Origin: Flavicella sp963932955
GTDB taxonomy: Bacteria > Bacteroidota > Bacteroidia > Flavobacteriales > Flavobacteriaceae
Direction: 5' to 3'
Length of the DNA stretch: 64,000 nucleotides
Assembly (NCBI GenBank): GCA_963932955.1
Contig: CAWVRK010000002.1
Span: 99,980-163,979, forward strand
This document shows, piece after piece, positions 35,935 to 44,800 of this stretch (its first letter is position 1; each line of letters starts with the position of its first letter). The notes beneath the pieces are model-generated. The model saw nothing but the letters and a program-made list of their open reading frames with translations. It searched no databases and was not told the DNA's origin. Both the position numbers and the translations under genes were made by a program.

Positions 35935-38628
35935 ATGAAAAAAATTACACTCATCCTAGCGATGTTTTTAACAGTAGTGGGTTACTCTCAGAGTTTGCCC
36001 CTAAATTTTGAAACAGCAGTACCCTTTGCCGGAGAGAACGGTGTCGTCTACAGTGAGATAGAAGACCCTGCTGATGCTGCAAACACAGTTGGACAAATAG
36101 TAGGTTCCGCAGAACAATGGGGCAGTAGCGCTGTTGTTGATTTGGATACTTACATCGACATGACCACAGCTAACAGAACACTAACTTTTGATCTTTACTG
36201 TTCAAGCGGAGTTGCCATGACAGGATTGGTAAAACTTGACGGTGAAGAAAACGGTGGCTGGGCTATTGAAAGTCAATTTACAACCACTGGAAATATTGGT
36301 TGGGAAGTTATTACAATTGATTTTGATGCAACAGGAACAAACTCTTACCCAAATGGAGGGGATCCAACTGTTAATTTTGCAAATTTTGCACAATTGGCTA
36401 TTTTCACCAACTTTGGTGATACAGGTGTCTCAACTATTTTAGTAGACGACATTGCAGGTCTTGCAAATGGGGCTGCTACGCCTTCTCCTGAAGTAGAAGC
36501 ACTTACGGTTGCTGCTCCAACACCGAGCAATGACGCAGCAGATGTTATTTCTGTGTACAGTGATGCTTACACAAGCATCGTTACAAATTCAAACCCAGGA
36601 TGGGGTCAAGCGACTGTAACAACTGAAATCTTAGTAGGTGGAAACAACACGTTGAAGTATGCAGGCCTTACTTTCCAGGGAATGGATTACACCACTACGG
36701 ATGTTTCTGCGATGGAGAACTTACACTTAGACTACTACACAGAGGACGCTACGGGACTTGAATTCTTCTTGATTGCAGGAGGAGAAGTTGCTTATAACGT
36801 TGCTACTGAAGACGGTATCACTACAGGACAGTGGGTTAGTCTTGACATCCCAATGTCTCACTTTGCTTCACTTGTTTTGAGCTCAGCGGCACAATTTAAA
36901 ACCGTTGGTAACGGAACTGTATACATAGACAACCTATACTTCTGGAAAGCACCTACAGCTGCAGGAACAGATACTTCTTTGAGCGATTTGACTGTAGATG
37001 CTAGTACCATTACAGGTTTCGCATCATTGGCGACTAGCTACTCTGTAGTATTGCCAGCAGGAACATCTGTTGTACCTACGGTTACAGCAGCTACAACTGA
37101 CGCAGGTGCAAGCGCTGTAGTAACAGCTGCATCAAGTCTTCCAGGTAACACAACCATTGCTGTTACAGCTGCAGACGGAGTTACAACAAGTACAATTACG
37201 GTTGCTTTTTCAATCGATCCTACACCAACTACTGCTGCTCCAACACCGAGCAATGACAGTGCGGATGTAATTTCTGTATACAGTGATGCTTACACGAGCA
37301 ACGTTACTGACTTAGCTCCAAATTGGGGACAAGCAACTGTAGTGAGTCAAATTGACATTGCTGGAAACAATACATTGAAATATGCAGGCCTTAATTACCA
37401 AGGAATGGTATATACTGCTTCTGATGTTTCAACTATGGAGTTTCTTCACGTTGATTACTACACAGAAGATGCAACTGCACTTTCTCTAGTCTTGGTTGCA
37501 GGAGGTGAAGCTGGATATGACATTGCTACTACAGACGGTATTTCAACTGGACAGTGGGTAGGTATTGACATTCCAATGTCTACATATGCTGCACTTACGT
37601 TGACAGCAGCCAATCAATTCAAAACCGAAGGTAATGGAACTGTATGGTTGGATAACTTGTACTTCTGGAAAGCTTCATCAGCTGCAGGAACAGTGACAAC
37701 ATTGAGTGATTTGACTGTAGATGGTTCCACCATTCAAGGATTCGGATCAGCTTCAATTTCTTACTCTTTAGAGTTACCAGCAGGAATAACGGTAGTCCCT
37801 ACGGTTGCTGCAACAACAACTGACGCAGGCGCAAGCGCTGTAGTAACGGATGCAGCAAGCATTCCTGGAACGACAACAATCGTTATCACAGCAGCAGACG
37901 GAGTTTCAACTAGAACAGTATCGGTTGCTTTTACAGTCGATCCTACACCAACTACTGCTGCTCCAACACCGAGCCAAGACGCAGCGGATGTCATCTCTGT
38001 GTACAGTGATGCATATACATCTATCGCTACAAACTCAAACCCAGCATGGGGACAAGCAACTGTAGTAACTGAAATAGGCGTAGTAGAAAACAACACATTG
38101 GAGTACGCAAACCTTAACTACCAAGGTTTTGAATACACTACTGCTGATGTATCTGCTATGGACAACCTTCACTTGGACTACTATACAGCTAATGCTACGG
38201 CACTTAAATTCTCCCTGGTTGCAGGAGGAAGTGAAGTTGCCTATGACATTGCTGTTGTAGACGGTATCGCTACAGAACAGTGGGTTAGTCTTGACATCCC
38301 AATGACTACCTTTTCATCACTTGATTTGACCACAGCGGCTCAATTCAAAACCGAAGGTAATGGAACGGTATGGCTTGACAACATGTACTTCTGGAAAGAA
38401 GCTTCAGGTGGATCATTAGGTGTTATAGACAACGATGCTGAAGCGTCTGTTACTGTAGCTCCAAATCCAACAACAGGATTGATCAATGTTGCAGGAGACG
38501 TTTACAATGTTTCTGGTCAAAAAGTATTGACAAACAGTGACGATCTTTCTGGATTGCCAAGTGGTATTTACTTTATCAAAGTAATCTCAAACGGAAACGT
38601 TTCCACTTCTAAAATTATCAAAAAATAA
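35935..38628 (+). CDS. Second secreted multi-module putative carbohydrate-binding protein with T9SS tail
   Basis: 897-residue paralogue of the protein at 31790. A signal peptide ends near GYSQ. A distinct N-terminal domain (about residues 20-180, LPLNFETAVPF to ILVDDIAG) resembles the DNFEG-type binding modules of the GH16 enzyme in its LTFDLY, W.VITIDFD and final DD elements. Three modules of the ADVISVYSDAYT...YFWK type follow (about 192-345, 431-585, 671-825), with two cadherin-like sandwiches between them. The type A tail (about 841-897) is almost identical to that of the paralogue at protein and DNA level. No catalytic motif is visible. It is probably surface-exposed and glycan-binding. 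Confidence 0.85.
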   Translation: MKKITLILAMFLTVVGYSQSLPLNFETAVPFAGENGVVYSEIEDPADAANTVGQIVGSAEQWGSSAVVDLDTYIDMTTANRTLTFDLYCSSGVAMTGLVKLDGEENGGWAIESQFTTTGNIGWEVITIDFDATGTNSYPNGGDPTVNFANFAQLAIFTNFGDTGVSTILVDDIAGLANGAATPSPEVEALTVAAPTPSNDAADVISVYSDAYTSIVTNSNPGWGQATVTTEILVGGNNTLKYAGLTFQGMDYTTTDVSAMENLHLDYYTEDATGLEFFLIAGGEVAYNVATEDGITTGQWVSLDIPMSHFASLVLSSAAQFKTVGNGTVYIDNLYFWKAPTAAGTDTSLSDLTVDASTITGFASLATSYSVVLPAGTSVVPTVTAATTDAGASAVVTAASSLPGNTTIAVTAADGVTTSTITVAFSIDPTPTTAAPTPSNDSADVISVYSDAYTSNVTDLAPNWGQATVVSQIDIAGNNTLKYAGLNYQGMVYTASDVSTMEFLHVDYYTEDATALSLVLVAGGEAGYDIATTDGISTGQWVGIDIPMSTYAALTLTAANQFKTEGNGTVWLDNLYFWKASSAAGTVTTLSDLTVDGSTIQGFGSASISYSLELPAGITVVPTVAATTTDAGASAVVTDAASIPGTTTIVITAADGVSTRTVSVAFTVDPTPTTAAPTPSQDAADVISVYSDAYTSIATNSNPAWGQATVVTEIGVVENNTLEYANLNYQGFEYTTADVSAMDNLHLDYYTANATALKFSLVAGGSEVAYDIAVVDGIATEQWVSLDIPMTTFSSLDLTTAAQFKTEGNGTVWLDNMYFWKEASGGSLGVIDNDAEASVTVAPNPTTGLINVAGDVYNVSGQKVLTNSDDLSGLPSGIYFIKVISNGNVSTSKIIKK

Positions 38629-38665
38629 GCAGTAGGATATATTCTACTCAATTTTTTAATTCATC

Positions 38666-38700
38666 AAACCCACGCTTTATGCGTGGGTTTTTTGTTTTTT
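38666..38700 (+). terminator. Terminator after the second repeat protein
   Basis: Arms AAACCCACGC and GCGTGGGTTT with loop TTTAT, then a T-rich tail. Confidence 0.9.
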
Positions 38701-39154
38701 ACGCCAGTCCGTGTGCAGCAATAACTGCGCGAAAACCACAGAATCCGCCATAAAAACACCTCACATAAAGGCAACAGGAAAATGATTTACAGCGCTTTGT
38801 CCTTTGTTTAAAAAATGACGTTTTGACTTTCCAAAATATTTTACTCTCAGGAGAAACAAGATTTGTTGTTTCTGCTCTGTTGAGATGGTTGTGCTACTCC
38901 ATTGTGGATGTGTCGCACTCATAAATAGAAAGTTAAACAGCGCAAGCTTTATGAGGAGTTTGCTCCTCGGTAAGTTGTATGCCCTCAGCATGAGACTTCT
39001 AAAAATTCACAAACCCCAACATCTTTGAAAAACACGCGCACCGCACTGTCTGCTTTGAGCGTACTTTTCTAATTTCCAACCTGGGAAACTACCGCATACG
39101 TAGCAGCGATCGACCCTATTTTATTGTTTGCAGTTCGCTGTACCTGCAATTGCC
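38701..39154. other. Gene-free region upstream of the CLC antiporter gene
   Basis: About 450 bases with no supported gene. A 76-codon minus-strand frame (38761-38991) has no recognisable features. No fluoride riboswitch pattern was seen, and the promoter at 39155 leaves too short a leader for one. Confidence 0.5.
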
Positions 39155-39162
39155 TATATTTG
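39155..39162 (+). promoter_or_regulatory. -7 element of the CLC gene
   Basis: TATATTTG, 22 bases before the ATG at 39185. A TTG at 39128-39130 is 24 bases upstream. It shows that the in-frame codons before 39185 are not translated. Confidence 0.65.
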
Positions 39163-39184
39163 CAATTCCAAAGTCAATTGTCCG

Positions 39185-40459
39185 ATGAACGCATTCAAAA
39201 AACACATTGCTCTTTCCGAATATCCAAAATTAGCAACCTACCTAATCAAGTGGCTGGGTATGGCCCTTGGCGCAGGCATCCTCGTTGGATCCGCTTCTGC
39301 CCTTTTGTTGGTTTCTTTGTTTTGGGCAACAGACACCCGAGAAGCCCATCAAGAAATCATCTGGCTGCTTCCCATCGGAGGACTGCTCATTGGATTGCTT
39401 TACCACTATTGGGGAAAAGACGTGGTCAAAGGAAACAACCAACTGCTGGAAGAATTGCACAGTCCCAAAGACATCATACCCTTTAAAATGGCCCCACTCA
39501 TCTACCTTGGAACTGTCATCACCCACCTCTTTGGAGGCTCTGCAGGACGAGAGGGAACTGCTGTACAGATGGGAGGCGCCCTTGTGGACCAAGTTTCAAA
39601 ATACTTGAAGTTTTCTCAAAACGATCGAAGAATACTGATGGTCATGGGCATCTCTGCCGGTTTTGCTTCCGTTTTTGGAACCCCTTTAGCCGGCGCTGTT
39701 TTTGCCTTGGAAGTACTTGTAATTGGACGGATGCGCTACGATGCCATTTTGCCCAGCTTCCTAGCAGCTGTCGTGGCCGATGCCACCTGCACTGCTTGGG
39801 GGGTTCCCCATACCGAATACCACATCGACTTGGTTCCCGAAATGAGCTTTGTAGGATTTTTTATCGCGGTGTTGAGTGGCATTGTGTTTGGCGGTATCAG
39901 CACCGTGTTTTCCAAGGGGATACACGGATTTCAAAACCTTGCTGCTAAAATCAAGTACCCTCCCTTGCGCCCTTTTGTCGGAGGACTGCTCATCGCCATT
40001 GCCGTTTATTTTATGGGCACAACCAAATACATTGGTTTGGGCATCCCAACACTCGTAGAAGCCTTTCAAAACCCCTTGCCATCCTACGATTTTGCCATTA
40101 AAATTTTGTTGACCACCTTTACCATCGGTGTGGGCTTCAAAGGCGGGGAAGTGACTCCCTTGTTTTTTATCGGAGCCACCCTTGGAAATGCCTTGGCCTT
40201 GTTTCTTCCCTTGCCAATGGCCCTGTTGGCAGGAATGGGATTTGTAGCCGTCTTTTCAGGAGCCACCAATACCCCAATTGCCTGTACCTTGATGGGCATC
40301 GAACTGTTCGGCATGGAAGCCGGAGTGTTCATCGCACTGGCCTGTGTAACCGCCTATCTTTTTTCCGGAAGTTCGGGCATCTATTCGGCTCAAATCATTG
40401 GGTCTGCGAAAAGTGACAGCCTCAAAAACACCGAAGGAAAAGCCTTGCACGAAGTCTAA
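39185..40459 (+). CDS. CLC-family anion/proton antiporter, fluoride-type signature
   Basis: 424-residue polytopic membrane protein of the CLC family. Family motifs are GREGTAVQMGGA (gating Glu, about residues 121-132) and FKGGEVTPLFFIGATLGNA (about 317-335). Canonical chloride-selective CLCs have GSGIP and GREGP; here the first loop reads KGNNQLLEEL and the second GREGT. Asn or Met replacing the anion-coordinating Ser, together with GREGT/V, is the described signature of the CLC-F fluoride/proton antiporters, so fluoride export is inferred. No fluoride riboswitch is visible. The frame from 39128 adds residues within the promoter and is rejected. Confidence 0.88.
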   Translation: MNAFKKHIALSEYPKLATYLIKWLGMALGAGILVGSASALLLVSLFWATDTREAHQEIIWLLPIGGLLIGLLYHYWGKDVVKGNNQLLEELHSPKDIIPFKMAPLIYLGTVITHLFGGSAGREGTAVQMGGALVDQVSKYLKFSQNDRRILMVMGISAGFASVFGTPLAGAVFALEVLVIGRMRYDAILPSFLAAVVADATCTAWGVPHTEYHIDLVPEMSFVGFFIAVLSGIVFGGISTVFSKGIHGFQNLAAKIKYPPLRPFVGGLLIAIAVYFMGTTKYIGLGIPTLVEAFQNPLPSYDFAIKILLTTFTIGVGFKGGEVTPLFFIGATLGNALALFLPLPMALLAGMGFVAVFSGATNTPIACTLMGIELFGMEAGVFIALACVTAYLFSGSSGIYSAQIIGSAKSDSLKNTEGKALHEV

Positions 40460-40481
40460 ACCGACGTTTGACAAGTAAAAA

Positions 40482-40922
40482 TCAGCCCTTTAAATACAGC
40501 CACTTTTTGGCGTAATCGATGACTGCAGCGCCCTCAGAAAGCAAGTCGGCACCCAAGATGCCCTGTACTTTTTTGGTTTCAAAAACAGGCAAGGCATCGT
40601 TGACATGAGACAGATCAAAGACGATCAATTCCCATTGCGAAACCTGCCACGTATTTATAGCAATCACATTGTCCTTTGACAGCAATGTATCCATGTTGGA
40701 TGACCCCGCTCCTGTCGCTTTTGTCTTTGAATCCCTTGTTTCCATAGAAAAAAAAGCAACCGCTTCCAATGCGACACAGGAATTAGAAGCTCCTGTATCC
40801 AAAATAAAACGTCCTTGAACACCGTTGATTTTTGCTTTGACGACCAAGTGCTGTGACTTGGAAAACTGCAAAGGAATTCGATGGTATCCTTTTTTTAAAA
40901 GGGTTTTTTTAAGACTGCTCAT
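40482..40922 (-). CDS. Retropepsin-like aspartic protease-fold protein
   Basis: 146 residues from the ATG at 40922. The catalytic motif of clan AA aspartic proteases is present as FILDTGASNSCV (Asp near residue 46), and GILGADLLSE is the typical second landmark (hydrophobic-hydrophobic-Gly). A single copy of the motif implies a homodimer. There is no clear signal peptide or membrane segment. The preferred start lies below the promoter at 40942; the ATG at 40940 would be upstream of the expected transcript start. Bacterial members are poorly characterised and the substrate is unknown. It is divergent from tatD with overlapping promoters. Confidence 0.85.
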   Translation of the reverse strand: MSSLKKTLLKKGYHRIPLQFSKSQHLVVKAKINGVQGRFILDTGASNSCVALEAVAFFSMETRDSKTKATGAGSSNMDTLLSKDNVIAINTWQVSQWELIVFDLSHVNDALPVFETKKVQGILGADLLSEGAAVIDYAKKWLYLKG

Positions 40923-40929
40923 TTTGTGG

Positions 40930-40937
40930 TATTTTTG
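40930..40937 (+). promoter_or_regulatory. -7 element of the TatD gene
   Basis: TATTTTTG on the plus strand, four bases from the opposing -7 element of the retropepsin-like gene. No good TTG partner was found. Confidence 0.5.
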
Positions 40938-40941
40938 CATT

Positions 40942-40969
40942 CAAATATAAAGGTTCTCTTTTGAAACAA
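40942..40969 (-). promoter_or_regulatory. Promoter of the retropepsin-like gene
   Basis: On the minus strand, TTG at 40969-40967 and TATATTTG at 40949-40942, with a 17-base spacer. It overlaps the TatD promoter region. Confidence 0.65.
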
Positions 40970-40993
40970 GCCCTTTTTTCCAAATCCAATGAA

Positions 40994-41758
40994 ATGCTCG
41001 TAGACACCCATGCACATCTGTACAGCGAAGAATTTGACCAAGACCGAAAATCAGTCGTACAGCGAGCCCTAGACGCAGGCGTTTCCAAATTTTTTATTCC
41101 TGCCATTGACAGCCAATACACCCAACGGATGTTGGACTTGGAAGCGGAGTTCCCAGCACAGGTTTTTTTGATGATGGGGCTGCACCCTACGCATGTCAAA
41201 GAAAATGTTGCAGAAGAATTGGCACAAGTCAAAGCGTGGTTGGACAAACGGAAATTTTATGCCGTTGGAGAGATTGGCATCGATCTGTATTGGGACAGCA
41301 CCTACCTCAAACAACAACAAGAAGCTTTTCGAACACAAATCCAATGGGCAAAAGAACGCAAAATGCCCATCAACATCCATTGTAGAAATGCCTTTAACGA
41401 AGTTTTTGAAATTTTAGAAGAAGAAAAAGGAGCCGATCTTTTCGGAATTTTTCACTGTTTTACGGGCACACTACAACAAGCCAAAAAAGCGCTTTCCTAC
41501 AACCTAAAACTGGGCATTGGTGGTGTCGTAACTTTTAAAAACGGTAAAATCGATCAATTCTTAAACGAAATCCCCCTCTCCGAAATTGTTTTGGAAACCG
41601 ATGCTCCTTACTTAGCACCCACCCCCTTCAGAGGCAAGCGGAATGAGAGCAGCTACTTGGAAAATGTAGTTGGAAAACTCGTGGATATTTACGGTGTTTC
41701 AGCCGATGAAATTGCTCAAATTACCAGCCAGAACGCAGCAGCTATTTTTGGCGTCTAA
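40994..41758 (+). CDS. tatD: TatD-family metal-dependent hydrolase/DNase
   Basis: 254-residue TIM-barrel amidohydrolase of the TatD family; characterised members are 3'-5' exonucleases acting on DNA. Metal ligands are seen in DTHAHL (residues about 4-9), GEIGIDLYW (Glu), the INIHCRN His, HCFTG and ETDAPYLAP near the C-terminus. The ATG at 40994 gives MLVDTHAHLYS, the family start; the frame from TTG 40961 adds 11 residues and overlaps the opposing promoter. It is named for homology only and has no known part in Tat secretion. Confidence 0.93.
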   Translation: MLVDTHAHLYSEEFDQDRKSVVQRALDAGVSKFFIPAIDSQYTQRMLDLEAEFPAQVFLMMGLHPTHVKENVAEELAQVKAWLDKRKFYAVGEIGIDLYWDSTYLKQQQEAFRTQIQWAKERKMPINIHCRNAFNEVFEILEEEKGADLFGIFHCFTGTLQQAKKALSYNLKLGIGGVVTFKNGKIDQFLNEIPLSEIVLETDAPYLAPTPFRGKRNESSYLENVVGKLVDIYGVSADEIAQITSQNAAAIFGV

Positions 41759-41819
41759 GGCATTTCACTGCTTTTGTGAAAGCCTAAAAAATCCTTCGTT
41801 CGGAGGAGAAATTTTAAAC

Positions 41820-41827
41820 TAAATTTG
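41820..41827 (+). promoter_or_regulatory. -7 element of the large outer-membrane protein gene
   Basis: TAAATTTG, an exact match, 23 bases before the ATG at 41851. Confidence 0.55.
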
Positions 41828-41850
41828 ATTTTTAAACGTTATCCCTATCT

Positions 41851-44800
41851 ATGAAGCGCATTGGGTTTGTATTTTGCTGTCTCTTCAGCGTCGCCTTGAC
41901 GGCACAAACACGGTTTGCCAATGCGAGAACCCTAGAAATCAGCCCTGAAAAAGACAGCATTTACTTTTCCGAAGTCAGCATCAGTCCCGTCGGTTTTGAA
42001 ATATTTCAAAACAACAGGCGCGTAGATCCCAAAGAATATACCGTCTATTTTGAAAAAGCCCTGCTGCTCATAGACGCTCAAAAATACCCACTGCTGACCC
42101 TGCACTATACAGACTATCCGGAGTTTTTGACAAAGTCGTACGCGGCACTCGACAAAAACCGAATCGTTGGCAACAGCAGCAACACCAGCCGTTTTTTTCG
42201 TTTGAACAATCGAAAACCCTCAGAATACATTCCCTTCGCAGGCCTCAGCACTCAAGGAAGTCTCTCGAGAGGCATCACTGTTGGAAACAACCAAGATGCC
42301 GTCTTAAATTCCAATTTGGATTTGCAACTGTCGGGGAAACTCTCTGAAAAAGTCACGCTCAACGCCTCCATCTCAGACAGCAACATTCCGATTCAAGAAA
42401 ATGGCTATTCTCAGAGAATTGAAGAATTTGACCGGGTATTTGTCGAACTTTTTACAGACGATTGGCGCCTCAAAGCAGGGGATGTAGAACTGTCCAATAC
42501 AGCAACACATTTTTTAAAATTTGACAAAAAAGTCGCCGGACTTTCCGTGAATGCCCAGTTCGGAGCTGACGCTTCTAAAACAGAGGTGCAAGCATCAGGA
42601 GCTTTGGTTCGTGGCCAATTCAACCGGCAGCAATTTCAAGGAGTCGAAGGAAACCAAGGGCCTTACAGACTCCAAGGCGCCAACGGCGAACCTTATGTGG
42701 TGTTGCTCTCTGGAAGTGAAACAGTTTATGTGAACGGAATCCCCCTCGAACGGGGAGCGCAAAACCAATACACCATTGATTACAACCGAGCGGAACTCAC
42801 CTTTACCACCACTTACCCCATCACCGCACAAATGCGAATCACCGTAGAATTCCAATATTCAGACAAAAACTACACGCGGTTTGTCACTTACGACCACGTG
42901 ACTTACAAAAGCGAAAAGTTTCAAATTGGCGGCTATTTTTACAATGAAAACGATGCCAAAAACCAACCCTTGCAACAAAACCTAAGCAAAGAACAACAGC
43001 AAATACTTTCCGATGCAGGAAATGACCCAACCAAAATGGTGGCGCCCAGTGCACAAAGAGAAAACTATGACGAAAACAAAATTTTGTACACAATAGAACA
43101 GGCACAAGGGCAAGAATTTTTTGTGTTTTCACAAGACCCTTCGGCGGAGTTGTACGCCGTGTCTTTTCGGTCAGTAAACAAAGGACAAGGGGCCTACGAA
43201 TTGGAGCGCACTACCGCTATCGGCAAAATATACCAGTACGTAGGACCATTCCTCGGAGACTACAGCCCCATCACCCAATTGGTGGCTCCCGTAAAACTTC
43301 AAATTGCCGTTGCCAACGCTGTCTACAAACCCAATGAAAAAACTGCTGTACATACCGAAATCGCTTATAGCAACCACGACAAAAACCTCTTCTCTTCCCG
43401 CGACGACAACCAAAACCGAGGCATCGCATCCAAAGTGGGATGGACACAAACCTATGCCGACAAAAAATGGTTGGTGCAAAGTAGTTTGGATTTTGATTAC
43501 ATCCAACAAAATTTCAAGAGCATACAACGCATGTACAACATTGAATTTTCCAGAGATTGGAACCTTCAAAACCCCAAAGGAAATCAAGAATTCCTCCAAG
43601 CAAGCCTCTTGATGTCTGACAAAAAAAACACATCTTTTGCCTACAGATATGAAGCTTTGAAATTCGGTTCGGACTTTACAGGAAGTCGGCACTCATTCGA
43701 GACCCAACTTCAAGTCGGAAAAACTGCACTAAAAAGCAACCTGCGCTTTTTGGAAAATCAAAACCCTTTAGAAAGCGCAACTTTTTTAAAAACCTACGCA
43801 CGTCTCCAACACCGAATACACAAAACATGGTTGGGCGCTTCGCTCCGATCGGAAGACAATCAAAGAAAAGAGCTGTCCACACAAAAAAAGGACACTTTGA
43901 GTTTTAAATTTGCAAACTATGGCGCCCATTGGGGAATTGGAGACAGCACGAAAGTATTCACCAAATTGGGGATAAACTACCAAAGAAATGACAGCCTTCG
44001 CAACGAAAAAATGACCCGAGTAAACGAAGCGACAAACTACTACCTTCAGGCAACATGGATCCAAAACAAGCGAGCAAAACTTGCCATCTATGTCAATTAC
44101 CGAAGCGTCAACAACCGAGATTTCGAAGACCACAACGCCCTCAATTCGCGCATCAACTACTCCCAAAAATTGTTTGAGAATTTTGTGAGCTGGAGCAGTC
44201 TCTACGAAACCTCCTCCGGAACCTCTCCCCTGCAAGAGTTTGCCTATGTCAAAACAGAACCCGGGCAAGGTTATTATACCTGGATCGATTACAACAACAA
44301 CCAGATTCAAGAGTTCAATGAATTTGAAATTGCCAACTATTCCGACCAAGCCAACTACCTAAGGGTTGCATTGCCTTCGATTCAATCGGTGCGGATGAAT
44401 CAAACCAAATTCAGCCAATCATTGAACATCGATGCCTCGCAGTGGCGTGTAAAATCCGGATTTCAAAAGTTTGTTTCCCAATTTTACAACCAATCTTTTG
44501 TGGTCATTGACCGCAAAAAAAGACGGCGAGAAAACCGCTTTGATTGGAATCCTTTTGTGGCAAATGACGACTCCCTTTTGGACTTGCAATACCAACTCAA
44601 AAACAGTTTGTTTTTTCGACGAGGCCAACAGAAATACACAACTATTTACACCATTTCCAAATCAAAAACAAAGCAAAATCTCGGGATAGGATTTGAAGAA
44701 AACGCCCTGCACATGCAAGAAATTCAATTCCGACATCGCCTCCAAACCGCTTGGAAAATTGACCTGTTGGCCCGCCGACAACAAACACGCAACAGCTCCG

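Noticed and set aside
32651..38600. CRISPR-like reading of the regular repeats
   Set aside because: The repeats are coding, in frame, hundreds of bases long and diverged as protein modules.
38761..38991. 76-codon minus-strand frame upstream of the CLC gene
   Set aside because: No motif, no promoter element and no plausible partner.
38701..39184. Fluoride riboswitch before the CLC-F-like gene
   Set aside because: The crcB-motif pattern was not seen and the promoter at 39155 leaves no room.
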